In this document: positions 41,748 through 51,065 of the stretch, piece after piece | How positions within the stretch are numbered: position 1 is the stretch's first letter | How the letters are laid out: the number at the start of each line of letters is the position of its first letter | Source: Candidatus Gastranaerophilales bacterium | GTDB taxonomy: Bacteria > Cyanobacteriota > Vampirovibrionia > Gastranaerophilales > Gastranaerophilaceae | Assembly: GCA_944323425.1 (NCBI GenBank) | Contig: CALUSL010000005.1 | Span: forward strand, 1-64,000 | DNA: 64,000 nt | Direction of reading: 5' to 3' | Notes under the pieces: generated by a model | Seen by the model: only the letters and a program-made list of their open reading frames with translations | What the model was told of the DNA's origin: nothing | Databases searched by the model: none | Position numbers and translations under genes: made by a program

Positions 41748-44420
41748 TTAGTTCAATTGAGTTTTGACATCAGATTCAATCTTCGCAAGAACTTCATCAA
41801 TTTTTGATGTATCTTTTGCTGCACCCTGTGCAAAGTTCGGTCTGCCGCCGCCTTTACCACCGCATGCAGAGGTAATCTCTGATACGATTTTTCCTGCGTT
41901 TATACCCTTTTGAACAAAGTTTTCTGATACTTTTACCATTACGAAAAGTCCGTCTTTTTTTACTGAAACAAGAACTATTATGCATTCTTTGAGACTTTCA
42001 GAAAGCATATCGACCGCTGTTTTTATCATAGCAGGCTCAAAATCTTCTATTTTTGAAATAACAAATTTTCCGCCGTTTACGACTTGAGATTTGCTGGCAA
42101 AAGTAGAATATTTTGCTTTTGCGGCAAGCTGCTGGAGTTCTTCAATTTTTTTGTTCAGCGATTTATTTTCTTCAACGAGTTTTTCAACACGTTCTTCCAC
42201 TTCTGACGGTTTGGATTTGAATCTGTGAGCAAGTCTGTCGATTTCATCTGCTTTGTCATTTAGATATTTGAATGCAGCATTCGAGCACACAGCTTCTATT
42301 CTTCGTGAACCGGCTGAAATAGCTGATTCTGAAACAATTTTTGCAAGTCTTATTTCAGACGTATTGTCTACGTGTGTACCGCCGCAGAGTTCTTGTGAAA
42401 CATCACCGACACACACAACTCGCACTTTGTCTCCGTATTTTTCGCCGAAAAGTGCCATAGCTCCTGTTTTTTGAGCTTCTTCAATATCCATAACTTTTGT
42501 TTCTCTTTTTATACCCTGAGATATCCAGTTATTCATGATTTCTTCAACCTGTTCTATCTCTGATTTTGTCATAGCTCGGTTGAAGGAGAAGTCAAAACGT
42601 GTTTTGTCGGGCTCGACCTGTGAACCTGCCTGTTTTACCTCATTGCCGAGCACTTTAATAAGCGCTGCTTGAAGAAGGTGAGCGTTTGTGTGATGGGCAG
42701 TTATCTGTTTTCTTCTTTCCGTATCTATCTGTGCTTTTACACAGTCTCCGGTTTTTACGCTGCCCTCAAGAATTTTTGCTCTGTGTGCCCAGAGTTTGTC
42801 TACCTTGAATGTATTCAGCACTTCTGCTTTGAAGTTTTCACCCTGAATTACACCTGTATCGCCGACCTGACCGCCTGATTCCGCATAGAATGGTGTTCTG
42901 TTCAGCACAATATCTACTGTCTCACCCTCTTCAGCCGAATCAATGATTTTTGTATCAGCAACCATTGCTACGATTTTTGATTCTGACGAGTTGTCTGTAT
43001 AGCCAGTGAAATCAGTTTCTCCATATTGTTTTTCAATGTCGATATAGACAAGGTCATCAGTCAGAATTATTTTTTGTGCGGCAGCTTTTGCGCGTTCTTT
43101 CTGCTCTTTCATCTGTTCGACAAAACCGTCTTTGTCAACGGTAATACCGTTTTCCTCTGCAATTTCAACAGTAAGTTCAAGCGGAAATCCGTATGTGTCA
43201 TAGAGCTTAAAGGCATCTTCTCCGGATATCGTTTTTGTGCCGGATTTTGCGGTATTTATAACATCATCAAGGAGTTTTTGACCTCTGTCTAAGGTCTGTT
43301 TAAATTTTTCTTCTTCTTTTTTAATGATATCTTTAATTTTTGCACGATTTGTTTCGAGTTCCGGATATGCTTCTTTATAATTATCAACTACTACATCAAC
43401 AAGCCTGTGAAGGAAGGGAAGCTCCAGACCCAGCATTTTTCCGTGTCTGAGTGCACGGCGGAGAATCATTCTGAGCACATAATTTCTTCCTTCATTGCCC
43501 GGAACTATTCCGTCTGAAATCATAAATGTTACACAACGGGCATGGTCTGTAATAATTCTGAGTGAAACATCTGTTTTTTCGTTGTCTTTATATTTTTTGC
43601 CTGACATTTCACAAACCTGATTAAGAATCGGCATGAGAAGATCTGTTTCGAATGTGGAGGTTTTTCCCTGAACAACCATTGTTATACGTTCAAGTCCCAT
43701 GCCTGTATCAACATTTTTCTTCTCAAGCGGTGTGTAATTACCGTCTTTGTCTTTGAAAAGTTCCGTAAATACAAGGTTCCATATTTCAACCCATCTGTCG
43801 CATTCACAAGTAGCAACAGAGCAGTTGTCGCAGCATTTCAGCTCTTCGCCGAGATCATAGTGAATTTCGGAACATGGACCGCAGGAGCCGACATCGGAGA
43901 CAGGACCCCAGAAATTGTCCTTTTTGCCCTTTCTGAAAATTCTTTCAGCCGGCACGCCAACATCCTTTGTCCATATATCAAAAGCCTCGTCGTCTGTCTC
44001 GTATATAGTTACATAAAGTCTGTTTTTATCAAGTTTCAGGTAATTTGTGACAAAATCCCACGCCCAGGGGATTACATCTTTTTTGTAGTAATCTCCGAAA
44101 CTAAAATTTCCAAGCATTTCAAAAAAAGTGTGGTGGCGGGGTGTTCTGCCAACGTTTTCGATATCAGAGTCCTTTCCGCCGGCTCTCGCGCATTTCTGGC
44201 AGGTTGTAATTCTTTTCGGGTCATACGGACATTCCTCGTAACCAAGAAAATATGGAACAAACTGCAGCATGCCCGCTGTAGTCAGGAGCACCGTCTGGTT
44301 ATCCGGCACAAGGCTCGAGCTTGCAACTCTGGTTGACTGGTGTTTTTCTTCAAAAAATTTCAAAAAAGCTTCTCTTATTTGAGCGCCTGTAAGTACGTTT
44401 TCTTTCGTTATTTCAGACAT
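41748..44420 (-). CDS. alaS: Alanyl-tRNA synthetase
   Basis: This 890-residue class II enzyme is full length: catalytic core (TRVASSSLVPDNQTVLLTTAGM, then RTPRHHTFFEMLGNFSFGDY), editing domain with zinc ligands (HHTNAHLLQAAL and CGGTHVDNT), and the C-terminal Ala domain (GGKGGGRPNFAQGAAKD). It charges tRNA-Ala and clears mischarged tRNA. AGAGGAAA precedes the ATG. Confidence 0.96.
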   Translation of the reverse strand: MSEITKENVLTGAQIREAFLKFFEEKHQSTRVASSSLVPDNQTVLLTTAGMLQFVPYFLGYEECPYDPKRITTCQKCARAGGKDSDIENVGRTPRHHTFFEMLGNFSFGDYYKKDVIPWAWDFVTNYLKLDKNRLYVTIYETDDEAFDIWTKDVGVPAERIFRKGKKDNFWGPVSDVGSCGPCSEIHYDLGEELKCCDNCSVATCECDRWVEIWNLVFTELFKDKDGNYTPLEKKNVDTGMGLERITMVVQGKTSTFETDLLMPILNQVCEMSGKKYKDNEKTDVSLRIITDHARCVTFMISDGIVPGNEGRNYVLRMILRRALRHGKMLGLELPFLHRLVDVVVDNYKEAYPELETNRAKIKDIIKKEEEKFKQTLDRGQKLLDDVINTAKSGTKTISGEDAFKLYDTYGFPLELTVEIAEENGITVDKDGFVEQMKEQKERAKAAAQKIILTDDLVYIDIEKQYGETDFTGYTDNSSESKIVAMVADTKIIDSAEEGETVDIVLNRTPFYAESGGQVGDTGVIQGENFKAEVLNTFKVDKLWAHRAKILEGSVKTGDCVKAQIDTERRKQITAHHTNAHLLQAALIKVLGNEVKQAGSQVEPDKTRFDFSFNRAMTKSEIEQVEEIMNNWISQGIKRETKVMDIEEAQKTGAMALFGEKYGDKVRVVCVGDVSQELCGGTHVDNTSEIRLAKIVSESAISAGSRRIEAVCSNAAFKYLNDKADEIDRLAHRFKSKPSEVEERVEKLVEENKSLNKKIEELQQLAAKAKYSTFASKSQVVNGGKFVISKIEDFEPAMIKTAVDMLSESLKECIIVLVSVKKDGLFVMVKVSENFVQKGINAGKIVSEITSACGGKGGGRPNFAQGAAKDTSKIDEVLAKIESDVKTQLN

Positions 44421-44510
44421 AATAATTTCCTCTAAGACTGTTTATAATAAAATTTTACTACAAAAAAACAGCCGGATTAATTTTTTTTGTTTAAGTGCGT
44501 GTTTACATAT

Positions 44511-44537
44511 AAAAAAGACCGCATCCGCGGTCTTTTT
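44511..44537 (-). terminator. Terminator of the lytic transglycosylase gene
   Basis: GACCGC-ATCC-GCGGTC with flanking A6 and T5 tracts (44511-44537) sits just past the stop of the leftward transglycosylase gene. Confidence 0.88.
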
Positions 44538-44555
44538 GTTTTTTAGAAATAGTCC

Positions 44556-45161
44556 TTAAATCGATTCTGTCAAACTTACAAACGGCAAATCCGTAATGAA
44601 ATACTCATTGTTGACCTGTTTGAGGACATTTGCCGAACGGTCAATCATAAGAGATGATTTGTTGCTCTGATATTTAGCGATTGCCGGATCGGGATTTGCT
44701 TTTTGCTGCTGGTATTCATTCATAATACCTCTGACGAACCTTTTTGTTTCAGCGAACGGCGGAACACCTTTGTACTTACTAACGTTGCCGGGTCCTGCAT
44801 TGTAAGCTGCGAGAGCAAGCTCCATAGAACCGAACATTTCATACATCATCTTGTAGTAAGCGAGACCGCCCTGAATATTGCCTGAAAGTGAATAGGGATT
44901 GTATCCTATTCTCTTTGCTGTAGAAGGCAAAAGCTGAAAAACGCCTACAGCACCGTAGGGACTTCTTTTTTCGTGGACAAAACCTGACTCCATTTTCGCT
45001 ATGCTCAAGCCCAAAGCGGGATCAATGCCCATTTCAATCGAATGTTTAACAATGTATTCTTTCACTGTTACTTTCGATGTCGGTGCTGAGTTTGCTTTTT
45101 GTGGACTTGCAATAATGCATAACATGAGTAGTAAGGTTAGTGTCAGTAACTTTCTAATCAA
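44556..45161 (-). CDS. SLT-type lytic transglycosylase
   Basis: This 201-residue protein has a signal peptide (about 1-26) and a Slt70-like lysozyme fold: catalytic glutamate E58 in AKMESGF, then GAVGVFQLLPSTA and LALAAYNAGPGNV. It should cut peptidoglycan glycan strands in the periplasm, forming anhydro-muropeptides. The frame opens with TTG at 45161, seven bases after AGAGGA. The 300-base upstream leader is strongly structured (45209-45295), which suggests RNA-level control. Confidence 0.9.
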   Translation of the reverse strand: MIRKLLTLTLLLMLCIIASPQKANSAPTSKVTVKEYIVKHSIEMGIDPALGLSIAKMESGFVHEKRSPYGAVGVFQLLPSTAKRIGYNPYSLSGNIQGGLAYYKMMYEMFGSMELALAAYNAGPGNVSKYKGVPPFAETKRFVRGIMNEYQQQKANPDPAIAKYQSNKSSLMIDRSANVLKQVNNEYFITDLPFVSLTESI

Positions 45162-45208
45162 ATGAAAATCCTCTGTTGTTGTAACTTATACGGGGTTAGA
45201 AAATAACA

Positions 45209-45295
45209 CCCGGGGAAACTCCCCGCGAGCATTCTCCGTTTTCAATTGTTTTGACATTCAATTTAGTCCGGAGAGCGAGATGAATCTCAATGCTC
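45209..45295 (-). promoter_or_regulatory. Structured leader RNA (candidate riboswitch) of the transglycosylase gene
   Basis: Read on the minus strand, GAGCATT (45295-45289) pairs with AATGCTC (45233-45227) to close a junction. Inside are hairpins GAGAT/ATCTC and CTCCG/CGGAG, the latter with an inner AATTG/CAATT helix. A GGGGA-GTT-TCCCC hairpin follows (45223-45211), and its CCCCG arm competes with a second CCCCG (45192-45196). This nested layout is much like an aptamer plus switching stem. No poly-U terminator follows, so control would be on translation or stability. Its class is unknown; cyclic-di-AMP riboswitches often precede such hydrolases but I could not match their consensus. Confidence 0.45.
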
Positions 45296-45476
45296 TTAAA
45301 CATAATATTACAAAAAAAACAAAAATCAAGTCCTGAGACTATTTTCGGGTTTTTTGCCGTTACTACTGGATTTTTTAGCGATTATTTCTAACAATTTTAT
45401 TTTGAATGTTAAACAATTTTTTTTAACTGGCTAATAGTATATTGTTTATGATAATATAGAATTGAGGAATAGAAGA

Positions 45477-46397
45477 ATGCCAAGAAAAAAAGTTATAGAA
45501 ATAGTTCTGGACGTTGAAACAACAGGTCTGGACTATACAAAAGAGAGAATGATTGAGTTCGCGGCTGTGAGGCTGGAGAACGGAAAAATTAAAGACAAAT
45601 ACGAAACTCTGATAAATCCCAAACAGCATATTAGAAAATCAAGTATGGCGGTACACGGTATTACTCAGGAAATGGTTGCCGATGCTCCTGCTGAAGAAGA
45701 AGTAATGCCGAAAATACTTGAATTTATCGGAGATTATCCCATTGTTGCGCACAATGCGATTTTTGATTACAACTTCATAAATGAGGCATCAAAACGCCTT
45801 TACAATAAACCCATTGAAAATGCCAGAATTGATTCTCAGATGCTTTTTAAAGAGGTCTATCCGGATCTTGAATCTCACGGGCTGGAGAATCTTATGAATA
45901 AGTTCGATGTAAAATTCGATACCCGCCACCGTGCTATGGCGGACACAATCGGACTTGCTCAGGCATATCCTAAACTGAAAAAACTTTACGACAAAAAATA
46001 TGACTGGCAGCTTAAACAGGTAGAAAATATTGAATATCTTTTTGAACGTTACATTCGTATCCAACAGGCTGTTCAAACAATGCAATCAGAATTGCAGGAT
46101 TTGCGCTCAATTTTCAAAATCTATTTTGAAGAGGGTGGAGAGCCCGTCACGGCTGTAACTGGTGAAACTCTCATATATCAATCAAAACAAAGTTTTGGCT
46201 ATGATTTTGTAAAAATTAAAGACATACTTGATGAAATAGGCGCTCTTCCTAAGGCTGTAAAACTGAATAACGGGTTTGTGGACAGGCTGGCAAATAGTCA
46301 GAGTCTTGACGAAGAAACCAGAGAAAAACTTAAAGAAGCGCGCTGTGAGTTTTCTGAAACCAGAAATATTCAGATACAAAAACCTGACAGACACTAG
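45477..46397 (+). CDS. DnaQ-family 3'-5' exonuclease
   Basis: The N-terminal 180 residues form a DEDD exonuclease: D12 and E14 in LDVETTGLD, HNAIFDYNF, and HRAMADT. It is like the epsilon proofreading subunit or the DnaQ part of PolC. The remaining 130 residues, with a predicted coiled region, match nothing I recognise; this half is probably for partner binding. ATG 45477 has GAGG nine bases upstream. Proofreading or RNA/DNA trimming are both possible. Confidence 0.8.
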   Translation: MPRKKVIEIVLDVETTGLDYTKERMIEFAAVRLENGKIKDKYETLINPKQHIRKSSMAVHGITQEMVADAPAEEEVMPKILEFIGDYPIVAHNAIFDYNFINEASKRLYNKPIENARIDSQMLFKEVYPDLESHGLENLMNKFDVKFDTRHRAMADTIGLAQAYPKLKKLYDKKYDWQLKQVENIEYLFERYIRIQQAVQTMQSELQDLRSIFKIYFEEGGEPVTAVTGETLIYQSKQSFGYDFVKIKDILDEIGALPKAVKLNNGFVDRLANSQSLDEETREKLKEARCEFSETRNIQIQKPDRH

Positions 46398-46449
46398 TCT
46401 TTGAAAACCGGATATTATTTTACGGTTAGCTGACCATTTAATTTCCCGA

Positions 46450-47652
46450 TTATTTGTTCTGAATTTTTAGAAAAAATGTGATTCCCAAAAACAGGGCAAT
46501 AAGCGCAAATGCAAACAATGATACCCCGAGGAATACTGCTACGGGATTCAAAAAACCGATTGCGCCGGAAACAATCATTGTGCCGACAATAAAGCTTAGT
46601 GTGCACAGTGATAACGATAATCCGAAAATGATTCCTCTTATTTCAGAAGGTGTTATATTTTGCATAATCGTATCGAGTATTGTAAAAACAGCGGCTGAAA
46701 ATACACCGGTTAAAAATACCCATACACAGGCAATCCACGTATTCTGACACACAAAAGACGTCAGATAAACACCACTGAGCAAAATCAGAAAAACAAAAAG
46801 CAGCTTTCTTGTTCTGAAAAACTTTTCAGATATAAGCAGAATCAGCGCTCCGATAATGAGCCCCAGTCCTAGAACTGTTCTCAGAATTGTTAAGTCCAAA
46901 AATGCAAGTCCGTAAAAATCTGTAATCATTGCATTAAACGCATTAATTACAATAGCTGAGACAAACTGCAAATATAAAGCAGCAGAAACAATAAAACATG
47001 TCTTTTTGTGCGTTATAAAGTACCCAGCAAATTTTAGGTCCGAATTTTTATTCCTGGTTCCAAAATTAGAGAAAACACAAATCAAACCTGAAATTAAATA
47101 CATTGTGCAAACGAGGGTGAATGCTGATTTTTGCCCCCCGAGTGCCAGTGTGTTTGCACCGAATGTGCCGAGTAAAAGTGCTGTCATTGCTGTTGTTGAG
47201 AAAAAGACATTTGCATATTTTAAATCGGATTTCTTTATAAAATCGGGAAGGACAGACATTTTTACGGGGTTGAAAAATGCTGCACCCGTGCCTGTTAATG
47301 CAGCTACCACATACACCCCTGCATGAGTCATATTTTTTATGCAAAGTACAACAACAAGTAATACTAAAAATCTAAAAAAACAACTCAGTGCAAGCAGCCA
47401 TTTTTTTGAAAATTTCGTGCCTGTAACTCCTGAAACAGGACCAAATAAAAACTGTGGAATTAAAAACGCCAGAAATGCTATGGCAATAGATTTGCCGACA
47501 CTTTCAGACAGAGTAACAAGCAAAGCTCCGAGTAAAAACATTGCAATTGCATCCGCAAAATGGGACAGCAGCTGTGCTATATACAATGTATAAAAGCCGC
47601 TGCTTAAGAGTACATTTTTGCGTACATTTTTTTGTACTGATTTTTCATCCAT
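46450..47652 (-). CDS. MFS transporter (LplT/EntS-like group)
   Basis: This roughly 400-residue protein has about 12 hydrophobic helices and the motif AAFFNPVKMSVLPD seen in the LplT/MFS_3 group. It is therefore a possible lysophospholipid or small-molecule exporter; substrate assignment is weak. An upstream ATG four codons earlier overlaps the AGGG site, so ATG 47652 is preferred. ribH is encoded just upstream on the same strand, 42 bases away, but no functional tie is clear. Confidence 0.75.
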   Translation of the reverse strand: MDEKSVQKNVRKNVLLSSGFYTLYIAQLLSHFADAIAMFLLGALLVTLSESVGKSIAIAFLAFLIPQFLFGPVSGVTGTKFSKKWLLALSCFFRFLVLLVVVLCIKNMTHAGVYVVAALTGTGAAFFNPVKMSVLPDFIKKSDLKYANVFFSTTAMTALLLGTFGANTLALGGQKSAFTLVCTMYLISGLICVFSNFGTRNKNSDLKFAGYFITHKKTCFIVSAALYLQFVSAIVINAFNAMITDFYGLAFLDLTILRTVLGLGLIIGALILLISEKFFRTRKLLFVFLILLSGVYLTSFVCQNTWIACVWVFLTGVFSAAVFTILDTIMQNITPSEIRGIIFGLSLSLCTLSFIVGTMIVSGAIGFLNPVAVFLGVSLFAFALIALFLGITFFLKIQNK

Positions 47653-47694
47653 TGTTATATCCATCCCTATATCAGGTTTTAAGGCTTTTTTATT

Positions 47695-48159
47695 TTAAAA
47701 TTGTTTAGAAAGGTTTGCCATTTCTATTGCAGCTTTTGCCGCGTCTGCTCCCTTGTTGCCTGCTTTTGTTCCAGCACGTTCTATTGCCTGTTCAATATTT
47801 TCCGTAGTGAGAACTCCGAACAAAACTGGAACACCGGTTGAAAGCGACACATTCGCTATTCCCTTGGACAGCTCTGCAGCAACAAAGTCGTAGTGGCTTG
47901 TTGCTCCGCGGATTATTGCACCAAGAGTAATAATTGCGTCATATTTTTTTGTCTCAGCCGCCTTTTTGGCAATCAACGGAATTTCAAATGCGCCTGGCGT
48001 CCAGATTACATCTATATCTGTCTCTTTAACGCCGTGGCGGACAAGCTCATCAATTGCACCTGACAAAAGTTTCGAGCCAATAAATTCATTAAATCTCGAT
48101 ATAACAATACAAAATTTTTCACCCTGTGTAACCAGTTGTCCCTGTATTATATTTGCCAT
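47695..48159 (-). CDS. ribH: 6,7-dimethyl-8-ribityllumazine synthase
   Basis: This 154-residue protein is lumazine synthase: [31 protein letters not shown] and [11 protein letters not shown]. It joins the ribBA butanone phosphate with the pyrimidine intermediate in riboflavin synthesis. It is encoded 12 kb from ribE and ribBA (59918-61808) in a separate transcription unit. ATG 48159 follows GAGG by six bases; an ATG four codons upstream overlaps that site. Confidence 0.95.
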   Translation of the reverse strand: MANIIQGQLVTQGEKFCIVISRFNEFIGSKLLSGAIDELVRHGVKETDIDVIWTPGAFEIPLIAKKAAETKKYDAIITLGAIIRGATSHYDFVAAELSKGIANVSLSTGVPVLFGVLTTENIEQAIERAGTKAGNKGADAAKAAIEMANLSKQF

Positions 48160-48278
48160 AATTTTCCTCATCTTTCTCTGTTTGTTTAGATTTTACAATA
48201 CATGAAATAAAAATAAAAGCGACAATTTTTATATTTAACCGACAGTGAAACTCTGAATTTATCTATGCCCAAAATTTA

Positions 48279-49610
48279 TTAGATATTGACTTTTAGCGGT
48301 AATTTTTCAACATAAAGTTTTCTTACCGCTTCTGCACCCAAATCATCGAATGCAATGACCTGTGAGGATTTTACGCATTGCGCCAGAACGCAAGATATAC
48401 CTCCTATTGCGGTAAAATACTTTCCTTTGTATTTTTTTATTGCAGATACTGCCTCTTCAGAGCGTTCTCCTTTACCAATTGTTGCAATTACGCCGGTCCG
48501 GTAAAACGCATCACAGTATTTGTCCATTCTATAGGCTGTGGTTGGTCCTGTAGGACCGGAGATTTCTCCATCTTTTGCCGGACAGGGACCCGCATAGAAA
48601 ATAATCTTGTTCTTTAATTCAAACGGCAGCGCTTCTTTGCTGCACATTAACTGATAAAGTCTCTTATGCGCTGCATCGCGTGCTATCAGAATTTCACCGG
48701 TAAGCAAAATTTCATCACCTGCACGCAGATTTTTTAGCGTTTCTATATCATCTGTAAAAATTTCTTTTGCAAAATTTTTGCTATCTGCTTTACGAAATTC
48801 AGGTACATTGTTGTTAAAGAAAATATTGTTGTTTTTAATAACGCAGGAGGCATGTCTTGTACAGTGACAGTTTATACTCACTGCAACAGGCAGCGACGCA
48901 ATATGTGACGCAGCCGAGCAAACTTTTATATCGAGAATATTTTCATTTTTAGCGTACTCAAGAAATTCCCCGCAAAAAACTGGTTCATTAGCTTCAAAAA
49001 ATGATTTTTTTGAAAGCAGCGCAGCTCCGTCCATTGTGCCGCCTATACCTACTCCGACGACTACGGGCGGGCAGGCTTTTTCTCCGGCTTTGGTAACAAC
49101 TTCGTTAATGAATTTAAAAATATCTGTTTTTTCTGCTGAGGGCGGAAACATTTTCAGCGCACTCATGTTTTCTGAACCGGCTCCCTTTATCAGTACATCA
49201 ATTTTAATTTCATCAGAATCTTCAAATTCTATGTATACTTCTGCGGGTGCATTTGTTGTAGTATTTGTGCGGTCAGAGAGCGCATTTTTTACTATGGATT
49301 TTCTGAAAAAATTTTCTTCATAAGCTTCTTTAACTGCTTCATCTGCAATTTTGTTGAAATTTATACCTGCAGCAGGTGCATTTACGCCTATTTTGAAAAA
49401 TACAATGACGACACCTGTGTCCTGGCACAAAGGTCTGTTTATTTTATATGCCAGATTAATATTTTTTAAAATATAAGAAAGTTTGTTTTTTAAATCTGAA
49501 TTATCAGTCGTCGAGTACAGGCGAAAAAGCTTGTCGTACAGGTCTTTGTCATAAGCAATATTTGCCTGCACACAGAGTTTTTTTAGTGCGGATTTGATTA
49601 ATTTTTTCAT
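48279..49610 (-). CDS. Class I Fe-S fumarate hydratase, fused alpha-beta
   Basis: This 443-residue protein joins the alpha part (C62 in LCQDTGV, then GEKACPPVVVGVGIGG and INCHCTRHASC) and the shorter beta part (PGEISGPTGPTTAYRMD-like segment, GKG, GGISCVLAQ). Cysteines fit the class I 4Fe-4S fumarase family. It is about 100 residues shorter than E. coli FumA but has all parts. L-tartrate dehydratase is a close relative and cannot be excluded. It ends about 120 bases upstream of the ribH start. Confidence 0.85.
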   Translation of the reverse strand: MKKLIKSALKKLCVQANIAYDKDLYDKLFRLYSTTDNSDLKNKLSYILKNINLAYKINRPLCQDTGVVIVFFKIGVNAPAAGINFNKIADEAVKEAYEENFFRKSIVKNALSDRTNTTTNAPAEVYIEFEDSDEIKIDVLIKGAGSENMSALKMFPPSAEKTDIFKFINEVVTKAGEKACPPVVVGVGIGGTMDGAALLSKKSFFEANEPVFCGEFLEYAKNENILDIKVCSAASHIASLPVAVSINCHCTRHASCVIKNNNIFFNNNVPEFRKADSKNFAKEIFTDDIETLKNLRAGDEILLTGEILIARDAAHKRLYQLMCSKEALPFELKNKIIFYAGPCPAKDGEISGPTGPTTAYRMDKYCDAFYRTGVIATIGKGERSEEAVSAIKKYKGKYFTAIGGISCVLAQCVKSSQVIAFDDLGAEAVRKLYVEKLPLKVNI

Positions 49611-49715
49611 ATAAAAATCTTATCATACACAAGATTGTTGTGTTATTGCCGAAAAAATAGTAAAATTAACTTACTTGTCTGAAAATAATATATAAGTTAG
49701 AAAAGGATAGAAATC

Positions 49716-51065
49716 ATGAAGCTACATATGCAGATACTGATAGCCCTCGGACTGGGGATTAAAAGAAACGGACATATTTTCTTCGGTTTAATCGCCGGCG
49801 TAATTATAGGTATTTTAATGCACACCCAGCATGCCGGAACTCCGGAGGGAAGTATGGCATATAATATGCTTTACAGCACACTTAACTTTATCGGACAGGC
49901 TTTTATCAGACTGATACAGATGATTATTATTCCGTTAATCTTTTCTGCAATAGTAATCGGTATCTCCAGCATTGGCGACAATAAGCAGCTCGCATCGTTC
50001 GGTAAAAAAATGATTTTCTATTACACGCTGATATCACTTTCCGCTGTTATAATAGGCGGGGTGCTGGCTCTGGCTGTAAAACCCGGCGTCGGGGTTCAGT
50101 CATTCATTAGCGAGCAGGCTGCTATTTCGTCTCAGGCGACTGTTGAGGCAGCTATTCAAGAGCAAAAAGATCATCTTGCAAATATTTTCTTAAATGTCAT
50201 ACCTGCTAACCCGATTGAAGCATTTTCAACCGGCGATATGATACCCATAGTCGTATTCGTTATGATATTTGCAATAGCGCTTTCAAAGGTCGGAGAAATT
50301 AACCGTCCGGTAGTTTCTTTCTTTGAATCAATATTTGCAGCAACAATGAAAGTCACGGACGGAATCATGTATCTGGCAGCACCGGGTATTTTTGCTCTCA
50401 CTGCCACTGCAATTTCGTCTTTCGGTATTTCTATATTTTCAAGTATTACCAAATACTTTTTTGTAATTCTTGTCGGATTTGCAATTCAGCTGTTTATTGT
50501 TTATCCGGTTATAATGAAAATATTCAGCAAAGTTCCTGTTCGTCTCTTCTTTGCTTCAATTGCGGAAGCAATGATGGTCGGTTTTGGAACGGCAAGCAGC
50601 TCGGCAACTTTGCCTTTGATTATTGCATGTTGTGAAAAACGCGGCGTTTCGCATAAGGTTTGCAGCTTTGTATTGCCTCTTGGCGCTACTCTGAACTTTG
50701 ATGCAACAGCACTGTTTCAGGTAGTAGCAGTTCTATTCCTGACTCAAGCGTACGGTATACATCTGGAACCGTTGATGTATGTTGTAATTGCAGGACTTGC
50801 AATTGTTGCTTCCAGCACATGTGCTGGTATCCCGGGCGGCGGAATTATCACGATAGCTCTTGTGCTCAACGGAATGGGATTGACAACATCTCAGATGGTC
50901 GAAGGATTTGCATTCCTTTTCGCTGTAGACAGAATTGTTGACATGTTCAGAACAATGCTGAATGTCACGAGCGATGCTGTTGTTGCTACCGTTATTGCTG
51001 ACAATGAAAATGAGCTCAATTATGATATGCTCACAAGCGAAGAATCATACAAAGACATAATTTAA
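49716..51065 (+). CDS. Dicarboxylate/amino acid:cation symporter (DAACS)
   Basis: This 449-residue membrane protein has the GltP/GltPh pattern: several N-terminal helices, a serine-rich hairpin GTASSSATLPLI (about 290-301), LGATLNFDATALFQ and SSTCAGIPGGG. It probably imports glutamate, aspartate or C4-dicarboxylates with H+ or Na+. AAAAGGA precedes the ATG. Its stop overlaps the aroA ATG (TAATG), so the two are co-translated. Confidence 0.92.
   Translation: MKLHMQILIALGLGIKRNGHIFFGLIAGVIIGILMHTQHAGTPEGSMAYNMLYSTLNFIGQAFIRLIQMIIIPLIFSAIVIGISSIGDNKQLASFGKKMIFYYTLISLSAVIIGGVLALAVKPGVGVQSFISEQAAISSQATVEAAIQEQKDHLANIFLNVIPANPIEAFSTGDMIPIVVFVMIFAIALSKVGEINRPVVSFFESIFAATMKVTDGIMYLAAPGIFALTATAISSFGISIFSSITKYFFVILVGFAIQLFIVYPVIMKIFSKVPVRLFFASIAEAMMVGFGTASSSATLPLIIACCEKRGVSHKVCSFVLPLGATLNFDATALFQVVAVLFLTQAYGIHLEPLMYVVIAGLAIVASSTCAGIPGGGIITIALVLNGMGLTTSQMVEGFAFLFAVDRIVDMFRTMLNVTSDAVVATVIADNENELNYDMLTSEESYKDII

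Noticed and set aside
45180-45300. Known cyclic-di-AMP (ydaO) or cyclic-di-GMP riboswitch
   Set aside because: Gene context fits, but I could not align the conserved core sequences, so no class was assigned.
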